NCBI GenBank assembly: GCA_029964075.1
Contig: CM057135.1
Span: forward strand, 32,477,366-32,541,365
DNA length: 64,000 nt
Direction: 5' to 3'
Source: Patiria pectinifera
Lineage: Eukaryota > Echinodermata > Asteroidea > Valvatida > Asterinidae
Shown: one piece after another, positions 23,201-34,251 of the stretch
How the letters are laid out: the number at the start of each line of letters is the position of its first letter
Numbering within the stretch: the stretch's first letter is position 1
Program-made: the position numbers and the translations under genes
The notes under the pieces: model-generated
Told to the model about the DNA's origin: nothing
Databases searched by the model: none
Seen by the model: the letters and a program-made list of their open reading frames with translations, nothing else

Positions 23201-26200
23201 TTGTTACACACAATTTTTGTTCAGTATGAAATTTATTTTGTTTGCTTTTTGTTTAAAAATTTCAATTTGGTAGTTATATTTTATGGGGAACTTAGTGGGC
23301 TTATGTTGGTAAATTTTCGGGGACAGACAAATGCAAAATAGACGATGGAAACAAAGCCGGTGTTCCGAAAACTTTCGGCAAGAGTGCATTTTATGACCAA
23401 CGCATGGCATTTGGTCAATTAGTCAATTATTTTTGGTCAAATATTTTTGGTCAATTTTCAGGGACAGACAGACACCACGACAGACAGACAGACGGACTGA
23501 CCGACCGACCGACCACCAAGTGACATGTAGAAGCTCCTGCCAGAGCTTAAAAACTTACCAAGAAAGATCTGTGGCCAGTTGGTAAACCTCTTCGCGAGTG
23601 GATATAGAACCATGGGTACAACGGCAAGGCATCCCAGAGTTATGCTGTTGAGAAAATGAAATGTGGAGACAAATATAACGATAAAATATGATCCGGATAA
23701 AAGTGTGGTTTCAGAGTTGTAGGGAAAACACAGTATACATTTATAAGATTTCTGGACCACCAAGGTGAATGAACACTAGAAACTCCACACAATTTATTCT
23801 TAATTTTCCATCCACTAGATCATTCCCCCAAACTAAGTCCTTGTTACGGTTCACAATGGCCAACTTTCCTTTTTGCTGACTGTTGCCCTATTTTATGACT
23901 CTAGCAACTAAGGAATTCTAGCACGAAAATTCTGCTCATGTTTTTGTAAGGTATAGGAGTTTTGGGATGTGTGCTTCACAAACATGTCAAAATTTTTTGC
24001 TAAACTGTGATTTACATGTACGCTAACAGTATACAGTTGAATGATAATTAAACAAACACTGTCTGAACAAATATTCACCTTCCAAATTAATGTACATGTA
24101 AAGTTATTTTTGACATTAGCAGCTGACCAACCCCTATACCAAATAGCCTTTTGTGTTTGCTACGGTGACGTTCTACTGCAGCTAGCGAAGAAACTTTGCT
24201 TATTTAGTAGCCTGACTTTGCACTGTAACAAGTGCTTCGTAATAACCTACCTGTATGGGTTTAGATTGAGCAGTATTCCCAGCGCCAGGCTAAGTTGACC
24301 TCCTAGGAACACCAACGCCTGGCTGCGACTGATGGCACCTGATGCGATGGGCCTAGTGTTAGTCCGCTCAACCTGCAATCAATAAATCAACAAAGAAGGT
24401 GTTACAATAAGCCAGTTCTGTATTTCAACTGCGCATGCGCACAATGATATGGGTCACGGGTCATTCGGGATAATCGAAGGCGTATGAACGCGCACGGAGA
24501 CGGGCGCACGACACTCGTGCGCTAATTACAACCAGAATATCATCACGTCAGTGACTTTATCCCGAATGACCTTTGACCTGGACTACTTCATCGAGATAGC
24601 GAACTAGCTTATATTAGACAACGTTCAAATCAAACCTTGGCATTGGTTTGGTGTTTTAACTATTTCACACAGAAAACACTACAGTCAACCTGATTCCATA
24701 CACTGACAGATTACACTGCATGCACATGGTTACACTTTCAACTTTCAAATTCACATTTTGCAATATAAACTGTATCAGTTGTCTCATTATGGGACTAATT
24801 AAGTCAGCATAAGTCTTGTAAAATTGTTTAGCAACAACATGTACCCCTGAAGTCCAGCAGCTGATTTCACAAAAAAGTGCGCAGCACCAAGCGTAGGACT
24901 TACGCAACAAATTTATTGCACAGCTGCGCAATAAACTTAAGATCGATTTCACAAAACGTGGAGTAGCTGCACAACGTTTTAAATGCTTTTAAATATCTTG
25001 GACGAGGTTAATAACAGCGTTTTCAACAGCTGTTTGTGAATGATTGTGTTCGTTTATGTAATCGTCGTTGAAATACCTCCCCCCGCCATTATGAAATGAG
25101 TTTTTCTCCGATTTTCTTCGGAATCATGCGGCAATTCTAAAAATTCTGTCACGAGTAAAACAGAAATGCATGTGCCTTAAACGAAACGCTGTGTCTTGTG
25201 TTAACCTCAATAAGTTGCGCAATGTTTGAATTCATGACAACCACGATTTGCTAGTAAAAGTGACATTTTCATTCGCTTCGCCATATCTAACGCCAACTAA
25301 GATGACTGCGCAAGTTAGGCCATAATTTGTAAAACTTTTGTGACATGTGTCATAATTGAACTGTTGTAGAGTGAGAAATGTTGCGCAACTTACGCGTTAA
25401 ATTGTGACGCAAGTGGAGTTGCGCCGTTGAGTAAACGTTCGTGAAATCGGCTGCAGTGCAAAATGTCTACTCATGCATGTAACAGGGGGAAAAAGACTTG
25501 TCCTCAGTGAGGCGCTCTATGCAAGGGGTCTAACTGTAGCCTTATATAGAAGTCAACTGCGAAACAACAGTGCTCACGTACACGTCCTCTCGGATTCAAA
25601 ATTCACAGGGCCAACAAGAATAAGGGCAACTATGGTAAAGTCTACTCACGGCTTTGTCAAAGTCCCTGTCCCACATATCGTTGATGGTACAGGCAGCCCC
25701 ACGGACCACCAGAGCAGCCAGGCCACACAGACCCAGCATGTACAGGCTGGGGAGATGACCTGGGTCTGCTGCTAGAGCGATGCCCCAAGCACACGGCCAG
25801 TAGACCAACCAGGTACCTGCAATAAAAAGAAACACAGTGACACTGAGATACATGTTTCTGCAACATCTGACTCGGGAACATTTCTGAAGTTACTGGTCTC
25901 CATATCGGGATTATTTTACTCGACATCGATGCCAGGAGGGTTGAACCATCAACTGCAGGAATCAGACTCATATTTCCAGCTGAACCCCCTTGGCTCTGAC
26001 TTGCAGACAGAGTTTTTTCCGGCTTCGCTCGTGACGTGTGTACACGTCATTGGTTTTGAATTTTGTAAAATCGCTGCGTGTACGTACATGTCCTCTGACG
26101 CGAACTGGTTTAATAATCAAAATTTGCTCTTTTATCCCAATCCTTAATATGACTTCTGACGAGCAGTAGTCTACTTGTCAAAATATCACTGAGACCTTAA

Positions 26201-26733
26201 AAATTAAGCCAGATTTTCTCCGCTCAACAATTTCACAAGAGCAAATCACTTTCATATGAAAAGAAAGTCCACAAATGCTCACCTGTTGGTCTGTCTAATC
26301 TTATCAATCTCAGGTAGGGCTGGACTTGGCTAGGAGTTGCATCCACCATGGAACTCATCAGGCTCATGTTGCGTCTAGTTGTCCACGCATCACATCTTGA
26401 ACTCTGCCCTTCCTGACGACACCCAGGAAGCAGCGTCTGCTGTCGATTAAGTTGGGAGTACCCTTGAAACATTTGCAGTTCAGTTTGCAGTTTCCGGTGA
26501 AGTAGGCTCCGAGTCCAACAGATATGTCCTCCATAAAACGACGAATGTGCACACTGGCAGCGTCTGCTGGACAGTCCCTCTGAAAGTAAACCAGTTGATG
26601 CACGCGCAAGCGACAGTTGTTTGCCATAATTCCAGTCAGTCAACGGCAAGCTTGATTTGGAGCACGTGAAAGGCAGTGGGTGACGAGGTAGTGAAATGGA
26701 GTTCCATCTTCCAAACAGTTTGCTGGAAAGCAT
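20253..26733 (-). CDS. COQ2: 4-hydroxybenzoate polyprenyltransferase, mitochondrial
   Basis: Attaches the polyprenyl tail to 4-hydroxybenzoate in ubiquinone synthesis, in the mitochondrial inner membrane. Coding exons in gene order: 26733-26283, 25816-25650, 24372-24251, 23644-23559, 22859-22726, 21751-21563, 20432-20253. All joins are GT-AG and keep frame, total 442 residues plus stop. Residues 1-140 are long and basic (starting [10 protein letters not shown]), a mitochondrial presequence. [12 protein letters not shown] precedes the UbiA domain. The first Asp motif NDMWDRDFD is at about 196-204 and the second, DTIYGHQDKKYD, at about 314-325; both bind Mg-diphosphate. Several hydrophobic helices lie between and after them. 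The start is fixed by an in-frame TAG three codons upstream. A 41-bp minisatellite begins 2 bp beyond the ATG and another tandem array follows the stop. An extra upstream non-coding exon is possible. Confidence 0.93.
21220..21445 (+). mobile_element. SINE copy 1, CTTGGGCAAGCCACTTCA type
   Basis: It contains GTGTCCTTGGGCAAGCCACT, CTCTCTCCACCCAGGAG, TATAAATGGGTACC, GGGGAGTAACCTG and CATCCAGGGGGAGTAG, ending near GACAGACCTTACT. It matches 50850-51137 over about 200 bp. The tRNA-like head is not obvious here. It lies in COQ2 intron 6, just 3' of exon 6. Confidence 0.7.
22100..22370. mobile_element. possible TTAA-type MITE, family C
   Basis: TTAACCCTGCCAGACGCAGC at the left pairs with GCTGCGTTTGACAGGGTTT at the right, with two internal mismatches. 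The left TTAA is intact but the right one is not. It lies in COQ2 intron 5. Confidence 0.45.
23462..23515. repeat. GACA/GACC microsatellite
   Basis: GACAGACAGACACC runs into GACCGACCGACCGACC in COQ2 intron 4. Confidence 0.85.
24456..24572. repeat. short foldback in COQ2 intron 2
   Basis: GGTCATTCGGGATA is exactly inverted as TATCCCGAATGACC about 90 bp away. Probably a small MITE. Confidence 0.55.
24856..25457. mobile_element. MITE in COQ2 intron 2
   Basis: GCAGCTGATTTCACAAA at the left pairs with TTCGTGAAATCGGCTGC at the right (two mismatches). A further GATCGATTTCACAAA copy lies inside. No coding capacity. Confidence 0.55.
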
Positions 26734-26735
26734 TG

Positions 26736-28720
26736 TTGCCTAGTTCTGTTTCTGGCTGCTGTGCTGATCATCTAAGGTGCCTAGTTCTGTTTCCGGCTGC
26801 TGTGCTGATCATCTAAGGTGCCACGTTCTGTTTCCGGCTGCTGTGCTGATCATCTGAGGTGCCTAGTTCTGTTTCTGGCTGCTGTGCTGATCATCTAAGG
26901 TGCCTAGTTCTGTTTCCGGCTGCTGTGCTGATCATCTAAGGTGCCTAGTTCTGTTTCCGGCTGCTGTGCTGATCATCTAAGGTGCCTAGTTCTGTTTCTG
27001 GCTGCTGTGCTGATCATCTAAGGTGCCTAGTTCTGTTTCCGGCTGCTGTGCTGATCATCTGAGGTGCCTAGTTCTGTTTCCGGCTGCTGTGCTGATCATC
27101 TGAGGTGCCTAGTTCTGTTTCCGGCTGCTGTGCTGATCATCTGAGGTGCCTAGTTCTGTTTCCGGCTGCTGTGCTGATCATCTGAGGTGCCTAGTTCTGT
27201 TTCTGGCTGCTGTGCTGATCATCTAAGATGCCTAGTTCTGTTTCCGGCTGCTGTGCTGATCATCTAAGGTGCCTAGTTCTGTTTCCTGCTGCTGTGCTGA
27301 TCATCTGAGGTGCCTAGTTCTGTTTCCTGCTGCTGTGCTGATCATCTGAGGTGCCTAGTTCTGTTTCCTGCTGCTGTGCTGATCATCTGAGGTGCCTAGT
27401 TCTGTTTCCGGCTGCTGTGCTGATCATCTGAGGTGCCTAGTTCTGTTTCCTGCTGCTGTGCTGATCATCTGAGGTGCCTAGTTCTGTTTCCTGCTGCTGT
27501 GCTGATCATCTGAGGTGCCTAGTTCTGTTTCCTGCTGCTGTGCTGATCATCTGAGGTGCCTAGTTCTGTTTCCGGCTGCTGTGCTGATCATCTGAGATGC
27601 CTTGTTCTGTTTCTGGCTGCTGTGCTGATCATCTAAGGTGCCTAGTTCTGTTTCTGGCTGCTGTGCTGATCATCTAAGGTGCCTAGTTCTGTTTCCAGCT
27701 GCTGTGCTGATCACCTGAGGTGCCTAGTTCTGTTTCCGGCTGCTGTGCTGATCATCTAAGGTGCCTAGTTCTGTTTCCTGCTGCTGTGCTGATCATCTGA
27801 GGTGCCTAGTTCTGTTTCCGGCTGCTGTGCTGATCATCTGAGGTGCCTAGTTCTGTTTCCTGCTGCTGTACTGATCATCTGAGGTGCCTAGTTCTGTTTC
27901 CGGCTGCTGTGCTGATCATCTGAGGTGCCTAGTTCTGTTTCCGGCTGCTGTGCTGATCATCTGAGGTGCCTAGTTCTGTTTCCGGCTGCTGTGCTGATCA
28001 TCTGAGGTGCCTAGTTCTGTTTCCGGCTGCTGTGCTGATCATCTGAGGTGCCTAGTTCTGTTTCCGGCTGCTGTGCTGATCATCTGAGGTGCCTAGTTCT
28101 GTTTCCAGCTGCTGTACTGATCATCTGAGGTGCCTAGTTCTGTTTCCGGCTGCTGTGCTGATCATCTGAGGTGCCTAGTTCTGTTTCCAGCTGCTGTGCT
28201 GATCATCTGAGGTGCCTAGTTCTGTTTCCGGCTGCTGTGCTGATCATCTGAGGTGCCTAGTTCTGTTTCTGGCTGCTGTGCTGATCATCTAAGGTGCCTA
28301 GTTCTGTTTCCGGCTGCTGTGCTGATCATCTGAGGTGCCTAGTTCTGTTTCCAGCTGCTGTACTGATCATCTGATGTGCCTAGTTCTGTTTCCGGCTGCT
28401 GTGCTGATCATCTAAGGTGCCTAGTTCTGTTTCCGGCTGCTGTGCTGATCATCTAAGGTGCCTAGTTCTGTTTCTGGCTGCTGTGCTGATCATCTGAGGT
28501 GCCTAGTTCTGTTTCCGGCTGCTGTGCTGATCATCTGAGGTGCCTAGTTCTGTTTCCGGCTGCTGTGCTGATCATCTGAGGTGCCTAGTTCTGTTTCTGG
28601 CTGCTGTGCTGATCATCTGAGGTGCCTAGTTCTGTTTGTGCCTAGTTCTGTTTCCGGCTGCTGTGCTGATCATCTGAGGTGCCTAGTTCTGTTTCCGGCT
28701 GCTGTGCTGATCATCTGAGG
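26736..28720. repeat. 41-bp minisatellite, 48 units, abutting the COQ2 start
   Basis: The array is 1985 bp, which equals 48 units of 41 bp plus one 17-bp partial unit near 28638. Each unit has GTGCCTAGTTCTGTTTC, then GCTGCTGTGCTGATCATCT. Main variants are CCGG/CTGG/CCTG/CCAG and CTGAGG/CTAAGG. On the COQ2 strand every unit has ATGATC, opening a 14-codon frame that stops at the TGA overlapping the next unit's ATG. The unit nearest COQ2 instead reads past the COQ2 ATG in another frame. Whether the array is transcribed as 5' UTR or lies in the promoter cannot be told from sequence. Confidence 0.95.
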
Positions 28721-29504
28721 ATGCAAAGAAAACAGGACGAAAACACTTTATAGGGCTTGTATTAATCATTTCACCAAATTATTTATTTGTCTAACAGTAA
28801 CAAGAGCAAGTCTAGTAAAACTAGTCCCTTACCAGTTCAAGTCAGCCTGCACTTGAAATTCTATTCAACTGATTCAGAACGGCTATTCAATGGCTATTCG
28901 CTTTTCAAGCAATTACACAACTGACCTATCGCCGTTTGCGAGTTAGCCACGCCCCTTAGACAATGTATGGAGTTTTGGTACATTAAGTTTTGTATGTCTC
29001 AGATTTTGTGCTTTCCGCATCCATTTGTTTATCATGTAATTGGACAATTATTATTTTACAAGCTGCGTTGAAGCGATTCTAACGCGATTGTACCGTGATA
29101 GCTCAATTAGCTTGATTTTCCAATCAGTGGTTTTACGAGGTAATCATATACAACAGCACTGCCCGACTCTCTCCACCAGCCTAAAACCAGTTAAGTCAGT
29201 GACACTCAGCCAGTTGGTCAGTCTATCACTCAGTCAGCTTGATATGTGATATAAAGAAGACACTAGCCTACATTTTGTGATCGGCCCGTCTGACGCCACC
29301 CGCGATATGCACTATTAAGACAGTGTCAATGGTCGGTTCCTAGACCAAAAGACTCTGATGTCACGCCAACAACACGCTTCGCGTGCGACGAGCATGTTAA
29401 AATGTTGAACTCAAACTGTAGCTTCGGTAAGGAAAGGGGTCTGTTTTCATCATTTTTGTGCATCATCGGGATCAATTCAACCCTTATACTTTTTAGCGAA
29501 ATGA

Positions 29505-30145
29505 ATGCGAACTACTCCTAGAACTAGGCAGCTTACCCCGCAAAACTGTTTGCCTCTACAAAACACCAACTAAGTACAAAAACGTCCATCACAATCAAGC
29601 TTTTTCCCACAGAACCGCTGCACAGTTTGCCCCTAAACTCCGTACAATACCTCATGACATACTTACGTTATGTGCACCAAACAAACATCGGTGGATTCTG
29701 TCCGTTTTTCGGCAAAAATGATGAAAAGTATGCCCTTTCTGCACTGAGCCAACCTGAAACTTGAAACGTGCACGCGCGTAGAATGATCGCAGTCATTTTC
29801 GGTTCGATCGCTCGGAGCGCGCCGCGGCGGGGGTACGGTAGGAGCGGAACGATAATATGCGCATGCGTACAAGTGCAAGTACGTACCCCCCACGGCGCGC
29901 TCCGAGTGATCAAACCGAAAAAGACTGCGATCATTCTGCGCACGTGCACGTTTCAAGTGTCAGGTTGGCTCCGTGCGGAAAGGGCATATTTTTCATTATC
30001 TTTGCCGAAAAACAAACAGAATCCACCGATGTTTGTTTGGACGTTTTTGTACTTAGTTGGTGTTTAGTAGAGGCAAACAGTTTTGCGGGGTAAGCTGCCT
30101 ATGTACGTGGAGCCTCATAGTTCTAGGAGTAAACGCAAACATGTC
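29505..30145. repeat. large imperfect palindrome, about 0.64 kb
   Basis: The centre is GCGCATGCG near 29865-29875. The arms match through GGCGCGCTCCGAG, GATCATTCT, CACGTGCACG, CAGGTTGGCTC, AAACAAACA, CGTTTTTGTACTTAGTTGGT, GCAAACAGTTTTGCGGGGTA and GTTCTAGGAGTA. About 80 bp near 29590-29670 are present only in the left arm, and a short stretch only in the right. Opposite-strand frames here are mirror translations. It is probably a long-TIR element or a local inverted duplication. Confidence 0.85.
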
Positions 30146-30149
30146 AAGA

Positions 30150-31890
30150 AGTACTGGGCATAGTCTCGGGGTACAAATATACAGCGGCCGCTCCAAAACT
30201 CATTTCCATTCGCAGAGTATAATCGCGTTGATATGCCTATCTATGGGTCTTATGTGTAAGACCCATAGTTCTAGGGGTAGGAAACAGTGTTCTCCACCCT
30301 GTAAAAATGCCATGCATTCTGAGGTGCCCGTCATGCTTCAAAAGTTGTAGCCATGCTTCAAAAGTTGCCACCATGCGTTATTAAAAAATTTAAAAACAAT
30401 AAAAAAGACCCTCCAGGGTATATTTTGGCCAGAAACTTTGCCAAAAGCTTTTTGACGGAGCACCGACCTTTAATTTTCAAAGTTAGAGAACACTGGATAA
30501 TGCGCGTTGAAGTTGAAAAAGTACAATTGAAGTAGGCCTACATGATATAAATCTACTAGCTAAACAGGATATAAACAGAAGAAACTTTCCTAGGCCTATC
30601 AGGGCTTATTCTTGGAAAAGAGGTTGCAAATAAAGTGGGACGAGGTTGCGACCTTCACTTCATCCGTTTTGATAATTCACGCACACACAAAAGCAATGAA
30701 TGTTCAATGGTTACGCACAAAATTCTTAAAAGTGTTATACAAATCTCACCTTCAACAGTTGCTTGTCAATATTCGTGCACCTTGGGTATTGTACATGGTG
30801 TTATTTTGGAGTAAAATTGCTCGTTTTTCAGCTACCTCATTTTTGTCCAAATTTCAGCCATTTTGTTTTTTTATTCGAAAATTGCGCCCTCAACGTGAAA
30901 GTTGTGACGTCAGGGGCGTGGCCTAACACCTGTGTAATGGTGGGGGGGGGGATTCTGAATGTTATGTTTCTTATTGTTTGCACCATATCATCTTAAACTA
31001 CAGATGGATATTATTTTAATAAGACTTCTTTTTACTATTTGTTCTATTAAATTTGTTCTAGCTTCAAATAAGTGGGCGCAGGTTGGGGTAGCTATATCCC
31101 CCCCCTTTCCCATCCCCCAACCCAATAGAATATTTCTGAACCCAAAATACAAACAATTAATTTGAAACAAAATTACTCACACTTCTCATAAAATTATTTG
31201 TCCAGCAGTGTTCTTAATCATCATGATACTAGGGTAATTATCCATCAGAAAAAGAAGTGTTTTACAAAAGTGGGGGTGGGGGGGGGGGGTATGCAAAATT
31301 AGAATGACGTACACTTTGGTATTTTCTGGAAGTTTACTACTGTTTTGCTTTAATGAGCTATTTTATGAGCTAATTTAAGACCTATTTTTTGTTTTCTTTT
31401 TATTATAATTCCATTTCTTAGGGATGCTCCCATATTCACCCTGAATGAAATACAGCTTCTCTTTCTTTATTCCTTAAAGTTTCTCAGACTTTGAATAAAA
31501 ACCAAATTAAAGTCACTGGGATATTTTTCACTTCTGACAAATATATTTATTTGGGAACAACACAAGAAAGTTTAGTTTAGAGATTTAAAAAAAATTAATT
31601 GGGATAAACCCCCTCTCTAGAATTTCTAATATTTACAAAAAAGTAGATCCATCATAATAATCAGTATATATAATGAACATTATGATAGCAAAGGACAGAA
31701 AGTTTCTTTTTTCTTGGCTATTAAAAATACTAACAAATCTATATCCTGTTAGAAGACCAATACAGAATTTACTGCCCTTCAACTTTCATAAAAGCATTAC
31801 TGCTGCACGTTGAGCCCAGGATTTTTCCCCGCCCCCCTCGACTTTAATTTTAAAAAAAGGTAACATTTACGACACCTGATTCTGCAAGGT
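30150..31890. other. gene-free stretch with one hairpin
   Basis: A hairpin at 30239-30270 (CTATGGGTCTTA, TGTG, TAAGACCCATAG) and a CRE-like TGACGTCA near 30905 were noted. No exon was recognised. Confidence 0.5.
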
Positions 31891-31898
31891 ACACACAG

Positions 31899-32911
31899 CA
31901 GAGTTGTAATGACTCGAGTCAATGACTCGACTCGAGTCCGACTCGAGTCACTTTTTTTGGCGACTCGACTCGACTCGAGTCCCGACGGGTAAATGACTCG
32001 ACTCGACTCGAGTCACTGCGAGCAAATGACTCGACTCGACTCGAGTCCCTCATCAGAATGACTCGACTCGACTCGAGGAAGGCTAATAAGACTCGAGTCC
32101 CAAAAAATAAAAGCAAAACTTATTTGCGAAAAATATTTGCAATGACTTACGCCGCGCCGTTCGCGTTGCCAGTTTTTGTTCACGTCACGTTAATGTTCGC
32201 GAATAATGTACGTTCATATACAGCGGCCGTCTGTTTTCCTTCCTCCATAATGATACAACAAACATACACCGTGTAGCAGACTCCCACCTTGTGGTTCTAT
32301 AGCATGTAATGCTAAACCCGGAACCAGACTTAAAACGCATTTCTCAATTCGTGGTTTCATCATTGGTTTCGGGTGATTTTGAAATTCTTGGTGGAACGCT
32401 GGCTAAATTCATGTCCCGATTTCACAAAACAAATGGATACGGACGGGCCCACCTTTTAATAATCAGAAACAGTTTTGTATAATGCAATTAGGTTTTCACG
32501 TTGTCAGCGATCAGCGAACAACAAAATCTAGACCCGAAGCCAAATCCAGTTATAAGTCCGAAGTTTCACATCTTCTTATCTGTGACGTGAGCTGGCAATG
32601 GAAACTGTTGGTTGGGTACCATACAGCATACTTTATGTCTTTGGATTTTCGTAATAGACTGGTGCCTTGTATTTCTCTCTTGTGTTTGTTGCTTTTTATT
32701 GTAATTTATTATATAGTGTTCAAATATTTGTGACTCGAATTGACTCGAGCTAAATACTTGACTCGACTCGACTCGACTCGACCACACTCTGTGACTCGAC
32801 TCGACTCGACTCGACCTTGTTGACCTAATGACTCGACTCGACTCGAGTCACTTCTTTAAAATGACTCGACTCGACTCGAGTCACAAAAATCAGTGACTCG
32901 TTACAACTCTG
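31899..32911. mobile_element. hAT-like non-autonomous element with ACTCG arrays
   Basis: The left end is CAGAGTTGTAATGACTCGAG and the right end GACTCGTTACAACTCTG. Perfect 8-bp duplications ACACACAG flank it (31891-31898 and 32912-32919), which is diagnostic of hAT-type insertion. Both subterminal regions (to about 32095 and from about 32730) are arrays of CGACTCGAGTC-type words. The centre is ordinary AT-rich sequence with no transposase. The arrays may be transposase-binding sites, as subterminal repeats are in other hAT elements. Confidence 0.85.
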
Positions 32912-32953
32912 ACACACAGACACATTATGTGTCCTTTTGCAACCCCCAAATTG

Positions 32954-33111
32954 TAATGGACCAATCTGTTAAGCTTAAAGCCCCACCCATGATGTTTCCA
33001 CCAATCACGGCCATGATTTCGTGACAAAGTCTGACATGTGGGCACTTAATTATGCATGATGTATGCGGCGTGGGTGGGGCTTATTACATCTAAGGCAGGA
33101 ACAGTCCATTA
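32954..33111. mobile_element. small MITE with AAGCCCCACCCA ends
   Basis: TAATGGAC with AAGCCCCACCCA inside it pairs with TGGGTGGGGCTT and GTCCATTA at the other end. About 158 bp, non-coding. Confidence 0.5.
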
Positions 33112-34250
33112 AACAGCCCTGAAGCCGCCGATTTTAATAAGGGAATAAATATGTGCTTAGCCAGTTTTCAAACAAGTATGCTTAGGGCCTGAACGCTACA
33201 TAATCGTCAACTAGGCCCCAAGCTGGTTTTAAACGTACTTGTTTAATACTTGCATTCCCACTTATAAATACCTTTGGGTCAAAAAGTACAAAATTATAAA
33301 TTTCCAGCAATTTTTTAAACACCTGCTCTGGATATGTCGTTGTATGTGCCTCTCACTAGTAGTACTAAAAATCTCCTAATATAGTGGAGACTGGCGCGTG
33401 CATGGCGCGTAGTGTGCGATTTCGTGCTGAATGCTGCAGTGCCAGTGTAGTGTGAATTTAGGACTCCATGAAGTACGGACTCATTAGCAGTATTGCGCAT
33501 ATGCGTAAGTGAAGATTGTGAACGTTCAACCAATAGAAGGGTAAAAGGCACCAGACTTCATAGGAGTCCAAATTTCATGCGACACCTGAAAAGTGATTAC
33601 AACCAGCTGGACGGTGTTTTATCAACCGTTTAAAACCACCCGCGTGACAGGCTCTCTCCCAATAGGAATGGGTAAACTGTCTTAGGTAATTATGAATACG
33701 ATTTTTACATAGGGTAGAGAGTTACGGTTGTCTAATGTTTCTGAAGAGCAATTGTTGAGCTCAGATTGTTCTTGCCTTTCCATGACTGCATGGATCATTT
33801 AATGCATATAGTAATAATTAATATAATATAAAAAAAAATAGCTGAAAAATATAACAGACATTCTCACTGACTTGTGCACAAACATTTTTCAGATTTTCCT
33901 GACCCTAACCCCAATTTTACCTTGTCCCAAGATTGGTATTTTTACCAACTGGACGATGAGCAATCGATCTAGCCTATTTGCGTCGGTAAAATGTTGCCTC
34001 TAAATAAGAGCTGAGGCATTAGGGAGACATTGAAATGTCTCCCTAATTCCACATGTCTCTCCCAAAGGTATAACTTGACGCTAAAGTGCTTGAATAAAGA
34101 AGTAAGTTTTGAGGCAACTTTGAAAAAGTCAACGTCGGGTTGTGATCTTAGAAGTCCTATGAAGCTTCAAGTTTCCAGAGCATCTTTCAAGTCCAAAAAT
34201 TGCAACCTCTGGCTGCAGCTCCTTCGATCTCGACAAGCTGCTCTCTCAAT
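33112..34250. other. gene-free stretch 3' of the Maf gene
   Basis: No exon or element was recognised. The part next to 34252 probably includes the Maf 3' UTR. Confidence 0.4.
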
Positions 34251-34251
34251 C

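Noticed and set aside
24041-24298. 85-residue plus frame
   Set aside because: Shadow of COQ2 exon 3 and its intron on the opposite strand.
26736-28720. CRISPR-like regular array
   Set aside because: Head-to-tail 41-bp units with no unique spacers in an intron-bearing animal genome; a minisatellite.
29663-30093. Four 78-99-residue frames on both strands
   Set aside because: Mirror translations of the palindrome arms.
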